From NCBI GenBank assembly GCA_032622095.1, contig CP136065.1, positions 151,163,577 to 151,227,576 on the forward strand: a DNA stretch of 64,000 bases. Direction: 5' to 3'. This DNA comes from Siphonodentalium dalli (taxonomy: Eukaryota > Mollusca > Scaphopoda > Gadilida > Siphonodentaliidae). The notes beneath the pieces were generated by a model that saw only the letters and a program-made list of their open reading frames with translations, had not been told where the DNA came from and did no database searches. Of this stretch, positions 1-11,516 are shown piece by piece. How positions within the stretch are numbered: the stretch's first letter is position 1; each line of letters begins with the position of its first letter. Position numbers and translations under genes: made by a program.

Positions 1-471
1 AAAAACAATTACATTGTTTTTCCGCATCTTTGATTCTGCCTAATTTTTTCTGTGTTCCATTATGGCCTCTTCTATTTTGTTTTGAACACTGATGCCTGTT
101 GCTTGATTTCCCTCTTCTTCTTCTCTTCCATCATTTTCCTCTAATTTTTGGACTCTCTCCTTCAGTTCTCCCATATCCTTTTCCATCAAATCCTGTCTCT
201 GTTCCATTTTCATCATTTTTCCCAACAACTTTGTTGAAACTTCGTTGCAGCTTCGACAATACCAGTGTACTGACGAATTCTCATCTGAGCACTGCTTTTG
301 TAGGAACAGCCATATCTCCTTTGAAATCCCCTGACATTTAGCATGAAACCATAGCTCACAAAGTGGGCACCCCAAAGCCTGGTCCGAGCCATCTTCTGAT
401 ACTAGTTTACTGCAGCTACCACATTTAACGGTTCCTGTTGGCTTTGTTTCTTTTTTGTTCTTTGGCGGCAT
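1..471 (-). pseudogene. PHD-finger ORF1-like fragment of a CR1-type non-LTR retrotransposon
   Basis: The minus-strand frame starts with ATG at 471 and reads a Cys4-His-Cys3 pattern (CGSC, CPLC, WFHAKC, WYCRSC) typical of a PHD zinc finger, followed by a charged coiled coil rich in Glu and Lys. A TAG stop lies at 40-42. The same frame continues beyond it to the window edge with MRKNNVIVF, which looks like the start of the RNA-binding segment of retroelement ORF1 proteins. PHD and esterase domains are known in ORF1 of CR1-like elements. The stop codon suggests a decayed copy; re-initiation at the Met just after it cannot be excluded. The rest of the element lies off the left edge. Confidence 0.65.
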
Positions 472-485
472 GTTTGTTTACTTGA

Positions 486-604
486 GGGGAGGCAGTGCAA
501 TCACTATCTCACCCAAAGGAAAAACAAAACAAATATCGTACTTCTTCTCTTAAGATTTCCTTCTCTTCTTCTTTGGGGGAGGCAGAGCAATCTCTATCTC
601 ACCC
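486..604. repeat. Pair of 29-bp direct repeats, 90 bp apart
   Basis: Two copies of a 29-bp unit beginning GGGGAGGCAG and ending CTATCTCACCC lie at 486-514 and 576-604 and differ at two positions. They fill the gap between the PHD-finger and esterase reading frames of the minus-strand element. They may be part of its leader or spacer. No function is known to me. Confidence 0.7.
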
Positions 605-607
605 TAG

Positions 608-1324
608 TTATATATGTATCTCTCTCACCAACCGATAGAGACGTAGGAGCCACAGTCTAGATATTTCTCTGTTTAGATGCAGCCCATCCGTTGTAGAGTT
701 ATTATAGTCTTTCTTCCACCTCGTGCGTCTTCTTGTTTTGGTACTGAATACCTGGTCTTGGCTTATATGTGGTACATTTATTTGAGTATTGTTTATGTAT
801 TTCAATTCTTGATTGAAATTTTCAATTTTCTCTTCAAGATTTTTGTTTAAATCTCTGTCTGTATCTCTTCCTTGATTTTTTCTCTCATTCCAAATCTTGA
901 GTGAATAATATGGACATTCTAGAAATAACGTTTGCACAGTACTGTTTGCCTCTTGTGTCCTGTCTTTCAGTTTTGTATATTCATTTAATACCTCTGTTAT
1001 ATTCTTCTGTCTCAAGTCGATTCTCCTTTCATTGATTTCGGTTAGTTCACACGTTCCAAACCAAAATAGTACTATGGGCCGTCTTCTGTCTTTAATCTTC
1101 CTCTTTATTTTCAACTCAAGCCCTTTCGTTTCCCATGCTTTGGCTCCGGATACGAATATTATATCAACTTTTACTCCATCTTCTTTCTTTATTTGTCTCT
1201 TTAATTCTCTACCTTTACTGTCACACACAATCAAAACTTTCCTTTGATAATGTATGTTCTTTCTTTGGCTTTCAATTCTTTCCAACTTCTTCTTTTCACT
1301 CGTTATTTTTTTAGCGATTGTCAT
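608..1324 (-). CDS. SGNH/GDSL esterase-like ORF of a CR1-type retroelement
   Basis: An intact 238-aa minus-strand frame. Near the N terminus it has VCDSKGREL, matching the GDS block that carries the catalytic Ser. A Gly block (VSGAKAW) follows, then WFGTCEL at the usual GxND position, and near the C terminus DGLHLN, matching the DxxH block. The Asn of block III appears to be replaced by Cys, so activity is uncertain. Esterase domains of this type are reported in CR1-like ORF1 proteins, where they may act on lipids or membranes. The ORF lies upstream, on its own strand, of the PHD-finger frame at 471-40, and the two probably belong to one element. A host hydrolase is less likely because of this neighbour. 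Confidence 0.6.
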   Translation of the reverse strand: MTIAKKITSEKKKLERIESQRKNIHYQRKVLIVCDSKGRELKRQIKKEDGVKVDIIFVSGAKAWETKGLELKIKRKIKDRRRPIVLFWFGTCELTEINERRIDLRQKNITEVLNEYTKLKDRTQEANSTVQTLFLECPYYSLKIWNERKNQGRDTDRDLNKNLEEKIENFNQELKYINNTQINVPHISQDQVFSTKTRRRTRWKKDYNNSTTDGLHLNREISRLWLLRLYRLVREIHI

Positions 1325-1500
1325 TGGAAAAATCTCGTGTCGGGAAGATTGACAAATTCTCAGATGTTAAAAGTCGGAATAATGAATACATTTTACATAA
1401 ATAATTAAACATAGACTTTGTATAAGTGTTCATAATTCATTTTACAAACTTTTCATTCTCTTAGATATCTTAGATTAAATGCGAAAACATTCCTGATTGA

Positions 1501-3324
1501 AAAATCTGTGTGGTCGCCATTTGCAAACATGATTTCCGGACAAATAATAGTGTAGGTCTAAAAATAGATGATGAAGTCTGTTTCGACAAACAGAGTATAG
1601 CTAAAGACTTTAACCTCTTTTTCTGTAGTATAGCTAGTAACCTGGTTGCGAAACTTCCAAAAGCACCTGGTATATTTTGTAAAGAATCCATTATCAGATT
1701 TTATAAAGAGAAAATAGGTTCAAAACAATTTCACATTTCGGTAATATCGGATTCTGAAGTTTTGGAATTACTACAGAATTTAAGTCCATCCAAGGCCACC
1801 GGACCTGACCTCATTCCTGCAAGATTTCTGAGAGATGGTGCCCATATCCTTGCTTCTTCTCTGACTCATATTATAAATTTATCGATCTATCTGGTACAGG
1901 TCCCAAATGAATTGAAAATGGCCAGGGTTGTACCCATATATAAGAAGGGTGACAAGACACAGGCTGGAAATTATCGTCCCGTATCAGTGCTAAATTTAAT
2001 ATCCAAAGTTCTAGAGAAAATCGTTTACGAACAAATTGAAACATATCTAACAAATGCAGAACTTCTATATGGCCATCAATCAGGCTTCAGACCTGGTTAC
2101 TCCACAGATACTTGTCTCCTATATCGGTATCTCACTGACCACATTCGTCAGGAAATGGACAAAGGAAATATGACAGGAATGGTTCTAATTGATCTTCAGA
2201 AGGCTTTTGATACCGTCGACCATGAAATTTTACTGTCAAAACTTAGTGCAATTGGATTTTATAAAATATCTCTGTCATGGATGGAGTCTTATGTAACAAA
2301 TAGAATGCAAGCAGTAGATATATATGGCACTCTATCCAAATTTGAACGTATCACCTGTGGAGTCCCTCAAGGGTAAATCTTAGGCCCCCTTCTTTTCCTA
2401 CTCTATGTGAACGATGCTAGCCATGCTGTGGATTGTTGCCTCCTTTTATATGCAGATGACTCTGCCCTATTGGTTTCAGGTTGTGATGTCCGCGCTATTG
2501 AACAGAGGCTCAGTTCAGAAATGAATAAACTGAAATTATGGTTGGTTGACAACAAATTGTCCTTACATTTATGGAAAACAGAATCAATTCTGTTTGGGTC
2601 TGGAAAGAAACTTGTAAAACACTCTGAACTGAGGGTCTGCTGCGATGGCGTTGACATCGCACCAACTAAATCTGTTAAATATTTGGGGGTGTTCCTGGAT
2701 CAGAGGCTTAATGGTGAAATGATGGCAGAGCATGTTCTAAGTAAGGTAAATGCAAAACTAAAATTTTTGTACAGAAAAGCTAACTATCTGAATGAAAAAT
2801 GCAGAAAACTTCTAATTAATGCTCTTATTCAATGTCATTTTGACTACTCAAGTGGTTTTTGGTTCTCTAGTCTGACAGTAAAAACCAAAAAGCGTCTTCA
2901 AGCATCTCAAAACAGACTTGTCAGATTTATCATGAAACTAGATCGCATGACTCATATTGGTTATAATGAATTTAAACATGTTAAATGGCTTCCAGTGAGT
3001 GATAGGGTAGACTTCAGAAAAATACTGATGGTACTAAAAATCTCGGAAAAGAAAGCTCCAGCATATTTAGATAATAATTTTGTATTAGCTAGTACTCATT
3101 GTACATATGTAACTCGTTCAGGGACCCTGAAATATTCATTACCCTCTGTAAAATCCAAGGGCATCCACAGTTTCTATTATACAGGAGCGAAACTGTGGAA
3201 TGGGCTAGATAAAGCATACCATACTCGTACCCCGTTTGATCTCAAACACTGGAAATTTTGCATTAAACATCACCTACTAGAGAAATTGATGAAAAGAGAA
3301 GAAAATCCATTTGCCTTTTACTAG
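1501..3324 (+). pseudogene. Non-LTR retrotransposon reverse transcriptase, 5'-truncated, one in-frame stop
   Basis: The frame is open from 1501 to the TAG at 3322-3324, except for a single TAA at 2374-2376. It lacks the N-terminal endonuclease, so the copy is 5'-truncated. The palm is recognisable: TGPDLIPARFL, NYRPVSVLN, GFRPGYST, a FDTVDH block with a catalytic Asp, GVPQG, and the YADD catalytic box at about 2449-2460. The stop falls just after GVPQG, where Ser is usual, and fits one C-to-A change of TCA. The remaining thumb and C-terminal region is intact. The closest families appear to be CR1, L2 or Jockey-type elements. It should be inactive as it stands, but decay is slight, so the insertion is probably young. 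Confidence 0.9.
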
Positions 3325-4043
3325 GAACAATCTATTTTATCATCTTTTAACTAGAATTTTCTCAATACAGCAGTTCAACTTATGTTGTAATGTATGATGA
3401 CAGTATTTGGCCAGTTGCATATATTGTCACTGCTGCCTGTATTTTGGGTTTCCATATTTCGGTCATGGACAGGCCAGTCCAAAGCCGGCCATACATGGCA
3501 GTAGTGTGTATATGCAAGTGGCGAAGGGCTGTTGAAGTTACATTACTTGTGTATTGACTTATTTTATCAGCTTTTCCTCTCCATATAAGTCTTGTTCTGA
3601 AATGACTTTTATTTAATTTAATTCATATTTTAAATACTTTTATACATTGTGCTCCGAAGTTTCGAACTTCACTCACTGCCCATGTGCCCAAAGCCACCAG
3701 GGACCGCAATGGAATTAAGTTCTCATTTAGAGAACTTTTTGCGTTGTCCCTGATGGTCTCAGGTCACATGAGTATTTCTATTTTTATACAGATTTCTGCC
3801 ACATAATTTACCTTATATTCTGACGGCAACCTCTATAAAATGAATTAATTCTCTTATATATAAATTATTTACACAGTCTGAACTCTATCTGTCTCATCAG
3901 AACCCTACATATAACATATGTATATTTAATATAAATTATTATAATTATAATATATATACTGTTGTGTATTACATTTATTCAACTTGTAAACATACCCATA
4001 GTATGTATTCATGTACACATGTATAACCTGAACTATCAAAATA
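3325..4043 (+). mobile_element. 3' UTR of the reverse-transcriptase element
   Basis: This is non-coding sequence between the RT stop codon and the terminal short repeat. It contains a fold-back at 3694-3757 and AT-rich stretches. Position and orientation identify it as the 3' UTR of the element above; no other gene is visible. Confidence 0.7.
3694..3757 (+). other. Stem-loop in the retrotransposon 3' UTR
   Basis: CCACCAGGGAC pairs with GTCCCTGATGG, and an inner stem AAGTTCTC/AGAGAACTT closes a 3-4 nt loop. The retrotransposon RT must recognise its own RNA 3' end, so a conserved structure here could be the recognition element. That role is inference. Confidence 0.55.
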
Positions 4044-4067
4044 AATCTAATCTAATCTAATCTAATC
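4044..4067 (+). repeat. (AATCT)n tail at the retrotransposon 3' end
   Basis: Five tandem copies of AATCT follow AATAA. Short tandem repeats instead of poly(A) are typical 3' ends of several non-LTR clades. This marks the right border of the element. Confidence 0.8.
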
Positions 4068-5645
4068 ACTTACTGACTGACTTAGAAGTTAGAATTAGAT
4101 CCATTGGAACTTAGTAGCATGGTTTACACCATCTAAGTTCCATCGCCCCTGTTCAACGCTATGAGCGGGTAGATTTTCAATAAGAGTAACAATTATGACC
4201 AACTCACACGTATTTATCAACTAAATACTAATACAAGTGTGAAACCATCCACTCACCTACGTGTCATTTATGCTTAAGATCTGACAAATAACAGAACGTA
4301 AACACTGACATGTCTACCATAACATGTGACCGCAACATGTAATTGCACGCATTCGTGAATTCCCTTGGAATATCCGAACTATCCACAATTAGGTCGAGTT
4401 TAACTACACACTGCGCATGCGTTACCTTAATTGCTCTACTAACCTTACTGGAGGTAACTCCCATGTTTTCGGTCACATGTGACATGCACGTGTTGCCATG
4501 TGATATTTAGGACCGCCTACTTTCCTTTGCAACATGTGTTTTCCCCGATTAGATTTTTGGATTAAATAATTACAGAATTGTACACACTTAGTCAGAGTTA
4601 ATATAAATTGCAATATTGTTAACATTAATGATTATGTTAGTTGATTCTCAAAATTAAGTGTATTTAAATAAATTAGCTAGTCACTCATGCTGAAAGCACA
4701 ACGGCTGTCTGACCTGATATGGCATTAGCCATATTACCAGGTCGGAATCTGACTATCTCTCATTCTGAGTCTGACTGAGGTCTGACTCTGAGCACAGTCC
4801 TGGGGATCACTGTCCATGTAATATTCAACTTGATTAAAATATTATAATAAATAACTATATTACCTCTACTACAGATAGAACTACCAGGCAAATTCAGGTG
4901 TTGTTATTATGCATAGGGCCTACCATCATCTGATGGGAGAATAAAAATAACGTGGGAGAACACTGGGGAGAACAAAAATAGAGTGGGAGAACAAAAATAG
5001 CGCTCCTGCCACCGTCCTGTAAAAGCCAGCTTTGGTTGCTAGGACGTAACGACTACAGATACATATACAGATTGGCTGAAGACGACCCACGGTGATCTAA
5101 TAATCACTAAAACGGAGAAGTGGATTTTTCGTTTGAAAAAAAGGCAATTACCTAACCACATTTCTTATATGCCATTAAGTAAATTTCTCTTAATAGGTTA
5201 ATGTGCTCGTTAGGTCAGATAATTTCTACCTTGTCAGAGTTGTACAGAAATTGTATTTTTTCATCCATATATTCACATTTTGTGAAGTGGTGTCGATCCT
5301 TTGGGTGACGTAATTCTACAAAAGCAGGAAGTTATTGATTCAGTTCCCTATTACGCATTCCTTAATGCAAATTCGCAATCAAATTCTAGGTAGACTTATC
5401 TCCCATTGTTCTGCTGAGATACAGAACTGGAACAAATTTGCAGACACGAGGCCCAAAAAAATACTTTCATATACCAAGATACCCACCACCCCCAATTGAA
5501 AAAATAATATATTTTAGTTTGAGATGGTCATTCCTACATCATCTAGTTATGCGAAGGAGTTAAAATTTGTAGTTAGTAGTCTAAATGTAGAGGCAGTTTC
5601 AATACATCCGATCTGTCCATTTACTCGCAGCCGTAACCCATATTA
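4068..5645. other. Intergenic DNA with a perfect hairpin and a small minisatellite
   Basis: I see no supported exon. A hairpin at 4711-4743 pairs GACCTG with CAGGTC and ATATGGC with GCCATAT around an ATTA loop. At about 4933-5005 a 17-20 bp unit built on GGGAGAACAAAAATAG is repeated three times. Several ACATGTGAC/GTCACATGT words lie at 4320-4480. Confidence 0.5.
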
Positions 5646-7097
5646 TTAGCTCAACTTTACTTTGTAAAGTTTGAGCTATTGCCATGGCATTGTCGTCCGT
5701 CGTCCGTGTGCGTGTGTGTACGTAATGCGTCACCAATGCAGGCTACAGGTCGTACCTTTGGTCGGATCATTATGAAATTTGTCATAGCTGTTGACGTCAA
5801 CATTTAGACCAGAATGATTAATTTTGGGGTCATTCGGAAAATAAACATGGCCGCCAGTGTCCATCTTGGATTTCAAAATTCAATCCATTAGCACGGGCTT
5901 CAGGCCGTACTGTTTGTCTGATCATCATGACATTTGTCATGGATGATAATATTGACATGTAGATGGGAACGAGTAATTTTGGGGTCATTCGGCCCAAAAA
6001 CATGGCCACCAGCAGCCATCTTGGATTTTACTCTTTGTATGACTAAATTCTTTAGCACGGGCTACAGGTCGTACTTTTAGTCTGATCATCATAAAATTTG
6101 TCAAGAATGTTAATAATCACATGTAGATGGGAACGAGTCATTTTGGGGTCATTCGGCCAAAAAACATGGCCGTCAGCAGCCATCTTGGATTTTACTCTTT
6201 GTATGACTAAATCCTTTAGCACGGGCTACATGTCGTACCTTTAGTCTGATCATCATAAAATTTGTCATGGCTGTTGAAATTGGAATGTAAATGGGAACGA
6301 GTCATTTTGGGGTCATTCGGACAAAAAACATGGCCGCCAGCGGCCATCTTGGATTTCAAAATTTAATCCATTAGCACGGGCCACAGGTCGTACTGTTCGT
6401 CTGATCATCATGAAATTTGTCATGGATGTTAATATTGACATGTAGATGGGAACGAGTAATTTTGGGGCCATTTGTCGAAAAAACTCTTTGTATGACTAAA
6501 TTCTTTAGCATGGGCTACAGATCGTATCTTTATTCTGATCTTCATAAAATTTGTCATGGATGTTAACGATGACATGTAGATGGGAACGACTCATTTTGTG
6601 GTCATTCGGCCGAAAACATGGCTGCCAGCAGCCATCTTGGATTTTACTCTTTGTATGACTAAATTCTTTAGCATGGGCTACATGTCGTACCTTTAGTCTG
6701 ATCATCATAAAATTTGTCATGAATGTTAATAATGACATGTAGATGGGAACGAGTCATTTTGGGGTCATTCGGCCAAAAAAATGGCCGCCATCAGCCATCT
6801 TGGATTTTACTCTTTATATGACTAAATTCTTTAGCATGGGCTACAGGTCGTACCTTTAGTCTGATCGTCATAAAATTTGTCATTGATGTTAACGATGACA
6901 TGTAGATGGGAACGACTCATTTTGGGGTCATTCAGCCGAAAACATGGCCGCCAGCAGCCATCTTGGATTTTACTTTTCTCTTCATGTCTATAAACTTAAG
7001 TATTAGACAATCAACTTTCCACATTCATAATCGCTCCATTGACTGTAATACATTAAATTATTCCCTTTCCAAGTTGAGCTACAGTGTCATTGACACT
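5646..7097 (+). mobile_element. Satellite-bearing non-autonomous element, short copy (about 8 monomers)
   Basis: The left end has TAGCTCAACTT followed at once by a hairpin (CAACTTTAC/GTAAAGTTTG). The right end has AAGTTGAGCTA followed by a hairpin AGTGTCA/TGACACT. The 11-bp ends are inverted repeats. The interior is about eight tandem monomers of roughly 160-170 bp, each with a GTCGTAC box, TGATCATCATAAAATTTGTCA, GGGAACGAGTCATTTTGGGG and a GGCCGCCAGCAGCCATCTTGG box. No transposase is seen. Terminal inverted repeats, subterminal hairpins and an internal tandem array resemble Helentron-associated elements and the pearl-type elements of bivalves; this class assignment is inference. Longer and shorter copies lie at 55163-61065 and 30335-31143. 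Confidence 0.8.
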
Positions 7098-8790
7098 TTC
7101 ATTCGGATTATCACCGGTTGGCTATACGTAAACGATCTATTTATAGATTGGGTGGTTTCCTCCGAAATGCTGAGGAATCCCCACCAGTTAGACCTGAATG
7201 AATATTTGAGGAACTAACAGCCATTTTCTGGTAAGTGGGGAAAGATAGAAACAATCTGAATTCACCATCGTTTGAAGAAAAAAATGCAGAATATGATTAT
7301 ATAAACTCAGAATTGGCGAATGTGTGTGTGGCATTAAAATTTGTACTGTGAATTTTTTTTCAAATCATCTGCCAATGACAATCCAGATCACAAAATGTTT
7401 ACTTGACCAACTATAGTATTTCTATGGTACATGTATATATTGATTTAATATTATTACTTTTTCTATTTAACAAACAGTGATTCCTAGGGACTGTGCTCTG
7501 AGCATGCTGCACTGTTTATAGTTATACTCATAGTACTTAACCACAGGTTTTGGTAGTTTTATATAGCCTTTTAAAAAAATGGCAATATCTGGGATTAAAT
7601 ACGACAGGTGTTTTTTTTGGGCTGACTTTTTGTACAGTGCCTTCCGCCTCCAGCAAGCCCACCCACCCTGAATTTGTCCTTTCTTATACGTTTTGCGAAG
7701 TTTGTGTCTTTGTGGTGTAAATCTTTTTTAAAAACATGCCCGTTATTTTTCGTAAAAGTAATATTAAATGAAATAATGGGCATCTTAGTGTTATCTCTCA
7801 CTTTAAAAACATAAACATTTGGCGCTGTCGTAGCTAATCCCATACTATGCCAAAAGAATATTATCACCATTGTATAATATTAAACACAGGTGTATAAGTA
7901 ACCACACAAGTTGAAATGTGCCCAATGTATACATAAAATGCCATATTCCACACAAGTTCTGGTTTGGTGAAGGTGGATTATCATGACAATTGACATAAGA
8001 ACATTGAGCAGAATGTACTTGCATGGTTACGAAAATAAAAGTGTGTTCAAATCGGATTGTTCAAACCACAGTCATTTGACCACTTTGGAGTGGTCCACCC
8101 ATGGCGGTCCAGTACTTTACCAGTTCGCAAACTTGAATACATAGCTGTATGCCTAGCTTAAATACTGGCCCCACTTGGGTTAACTGGTACGGAACTCAGA
8201 AGCTCCAATCGCCAGCCAATACACAGTGTCGCAAATGTCTGGTCACCTGGTGTCAGATCACATAGCAGATCGTGAGATATTTTTTTTTTATGTCAGTGAC
8301 ATCAAATGACACTGAGTACTGCCTCTGTCTTTTGATTCTGCCTAATTCAGAGAATGCCCTGATCGGCACGAGTTGAGTTAGTGACTATGTATCAGGCAAA
8401 TATGCACACATAACTATTTTCAATCATGATGATGTCACATGGTATACATACGTTGAATTACTTGAGTGTTGGCAGATGCCAGATGGTTCCAAATAAATCA
8501 TTTGTAATTATGTAACTCTACATAATGGTCGTTTGTTTAAAATACAGCATTACCAATGGCTAAAGTTAAAGTCACAAGTTTTAAGCACAGTTATTTGTTC
8601 TCTAACTTCTATACATTGATGAAGAGGAAGATGAAGAAAATACACTACACATTTCTACAATGTGCATACAATGTATTCTATATGATGTCCAGAGTATATA
8701 ATATAAGCTTGTCCGGCAGCAACTTGACAATTTCTGTAAAACAAACATGTTTAATAAAATGAGATTTAACACATTGTGAAATTTCCCTCC
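7098..8790. other. Gene-free intergenic stretch
   Basis: AT-rich sequence with only short chance frames. A fair donor-like GTAAGTGGG at 7230 follows a short open frame, but I cannot join it to any exon. No RNA gene or clear transposon end is visible. Confidence 0.4.
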
Positions 8791-8799
8791 ATTTAAGGT

Positions 8800-8921
8800 A
8801 TTTTTTAAAGATTGGTCCGGTCTGGTCCAGGCAAGAATACCGGACCACTGAGAGCTGGACCGGACTGGACGGACTCTTCACTGGACCGGACCACCACTGG
8901 CAGTCCGGTCTGCATCCCTAA
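8800..8921. mobile_element. hAT-like terminal fragment
   Basis: The segment is rich in GGTCCGG/CCGGACC words and ends in GTCTGCATCCCTA, the reverse complement of a TAGGGATGCAGAC terminus typical of hAT elements. No partner end was found nearby, so it is probably a solo end or truncated copy. Confidence 0.4.
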
Positions 8922-9031
8922 TTATATGGCATTCCACCTGAGACAAGTCGTCCCGGACACGTGAGACAACTCGCCCCAAAATCACCGTAAGGGTGAGAAC
9001 TTTGTCTCTGGCCCGAGTCATCCTGTTCCCT

Positions 9032-9845
9032 CATGAATCTCTACTCTTGTTGATGGCTGTAGAGATCATATTACATCAGTACAAAATTGGGAATTACTCT
9101 GACAGGGAACTATTTAACGTTGAACAAACAAGGCAGGGAATATGTTTCTTTGGTTCTATTTGTTCCTCGAAAACCTACTTCAAAGTATGTGGTGGTTCCA
9201 GCTCAAAATTGCATGCTTTTTAGTGAGCCGATATCGCAAATTTTTTTAAAAATTATTTATCCTGGATAAATTCTATGATTGTAAGTGGTGCGAAGCAAAA
9301 TCTCCCATAGATACTGCATGAAACCGGTAAATTTTTCCACCACTGGGCATTTTGTAACACCGTCACAAATGTCACAAGTATTACAGACTCAATCCAAAAC
9401 AGCATCAACCCAAGCGATATCCCAAGCTGAAACTGTTGTGGACTTGGTCTATTAATATTGAAATCTGCAGGCCTGAATATAACAGTTGTAACATTTATAT
9501 CACTGTTATAAAATGCCTTAGTGGATGAAAAATGTACCAGATTCATGCAATATATGGGAACTATGACATCCACAAACATAGGCTTATATATAGACTCTGG
9601 ACACTCATAATATGACACAGACTCACTTGTTCAGACTTAGATCATGCCATGAATCTCTACTCTGGTAACTCCTGCAGAAATCATATTCCACCAGTTCAAA
9701 ACCTGGGAACTTTTTGATGTTTTAATAGGGAACCTTATAAAGTCGAAAAATAATGCGGGGAATATATTTCTTGGTTAATACTTGTTGCTTAATAGTTTAT
9801 TCATCAGTTGGCGAAGGTCCCAGCTCAAGATTACATTATTTAACT
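9032..9845 (+). repeat. Two diverged direct copies of a ~190-bp repeat
   Basis: 9032-9222 and 9649-9845 share TGAATCTCTACTCT, ATCATATT, GGGAATAT, TTTCTT and TCCCAGCTCAA/TTCCAGCTCAA landmarks in the same order. They are interspersed repeats with no coding potential. Confidence 0.55.
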
Positions 9846-10171
9846 AAAACTATCATTGGTAACAATGAAGCATATGTTTTCTGTGAAAGAGGCTATAGTT
9901 AAAGTTCAGAGAATTTTCATTTATACTCATAGGAACCATATCTGCCAGACTACTAGTACTTCAATTCCTTCATTTCAATCAAATATAGCTTGCTAGTGTT
10001 ATATAAACTAGGAAGAAATATATGAATGGGAATATCAAGTGACTGATGGCTTAGAAACAGGCTGACGTCATGACGTAAAAGTATGCATCACTATGTGTGA
10101 CACACATTCCTTAAACAGGAGCATTTGAATTCACAGAACAAATAAAAAATATTAATTATGGCATAAATACA

Positions 10172-10331
10172 ATACACCCATAGTAGCCGAGATTACAAAA
10201 AAATACCACTTGAGGTATAACTCAGGTATTGTGGTTTTAACCACTCTCTAAAACTGTCCAAAAGGCTCGTGGTTAAAACCACAATTCTACTCGTGGTGAT
10301 AATTTGGTACTCTCAGCTACTATGGGTGTAT
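10172..10331. mobile_element. Palindromic MITE (160 bp)
   Basis: The arms ATACACCCATAGTAGCCGAGA (10172-10192) and its near-perfect inverse at 10311-10331 flank an inner inverted repeat GTGGTTTTAACCAC/GTGGTTAAAACCAC. There is no coding capacity. Target duplications are not clear. Confidence 0.65.
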
Positions 10332-10339
10332 TCTATATG

Positions 10340-11500
10340 TACATATATATCTTCTATAAATAACTTATCACTCATTTTACAGTCTAATATATCATATATG
10401 TATAGCCATTGCATGGTAAAAAAATTTAATATGATTACAATGGTAACAATTTTTAATATGATTACAGATGACTAGCTGTTGTCAAACTGGAAGATGCCAG
10501 TTCATCTTATGAATGATGTGATGAGTTGGGTGATGCATTTCTGACCATCAACACATTAATATGGCATTTGGTCCAAAAAAGAGGTATGCATTTGGCAGGC
10601 TTTAACAACTGCAAATTGTGGAATTTGATTACAAAGAAAAATACATGTGGCCAAACAAAGTACATAACAGTCAGGAACTCCTCACAGTGGGTCCATGTGA
10701 ACCATACAAAATTCAATTTGATTTGAAACCATTGCAATGATTTGGTTTAGCTCAAAACAATTCACCATGGGTTTTTGTTCCTGTGGAATGAGCAATATAT
10801 ACAATGTACACTCTATCCGAGAATTGTACAATACGGAATGCATGTATGCTTAGAGCACTGCATGTTCTATTTAAAACAATCGGCATTCTGAAGTTATCCT
10901 TCTTTGTTTATCTGGAAATCTTGGGGTTATTTTGTCCCTCCATGCAGATATCGCAGCCATGGTTTATCTGATCTCAATGAAATATGGCATGAAGGTTCGC
11001 CACCGGGAGTGCTTTCAAAAGAGTACCCAATAATGGTTGTCTTTTCTGTTCTAGAGTTAGCTGGAACTATGAGAATCTTATTCATGGGCTATCAGATCTG
11101 AATGAAATTTTTTCTGGAGATTTGCTATCGGTAAAGCTTTCAAAAGAGTGGCAAACAATGTTGTTTGCATTCTCTTTTCTAGAGTTATACTTTATTTTCC
11201 TAGAAATATATTATTATTTTTTTTTGTCTGTCCTCCTGAGTATCACAGCCATTGGTTATAGGATCTTAATGAAATTTGGTATGGGTACTTACAATCCACA
11301 AGGCCTTTCATTGAAGTGTTTGTAATGTTCCAACTTTCCATTTAAGAGTTATTTATACTTGGTTTATTAAAAATTTTGGTTCCGTCCTGCCCATCTTTCT
11401 ATATGACACTGGTATGCCAGCACCCTAGGAGCAATCTCTTATTGACTGAGGCTCATATGACAGAAATCACCTTTCTAACTTTTAAATCCCTGCAGAGTGA
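10340..11500. repeat. Interspersed repeat DNA upstream of the first visible kinase exon
   Basis: From about 10917 to 11350 a unit with GCAGCCATGG...TTATCTGATCTCAATGAAAT, then a run of Ts, then TTCAAAAGAGT, then CTAGAGTTA is repeated about three times with drift. A relative lies at 37018-37155. I found no upstream exon that could supply the two bases required by the exon at 11517. Confidence 0.45.
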
Positions 11501-11516
11501 CTCATTTTCTTCTCAG

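Noticed and set aside
4264-4485. 73-codon minus-strand frame
   Set aside because: Short, no domain, and overlaps inverted ACATGTGAC words; chance frame.
5035-5060. Possible RFX X-box (GTTGCTAGGACGTAAC)
   Set aside because: The right half-site does not fit RGYAAC at the required spacing.
6906-7217. 103-codon frame ending in PHQLDLNEYLRN with a donor-like GTAAGTGGG at 7230
   Set aside because: Most of the frame is the end of the satellite element; the stop precedes the donor, and no exon can be joined to the kinase gene in phase.
10449-10510. Possible exon after TATGATTACAG
   Set aside because: All three frames stop within 45 bases, and no good donor follows.
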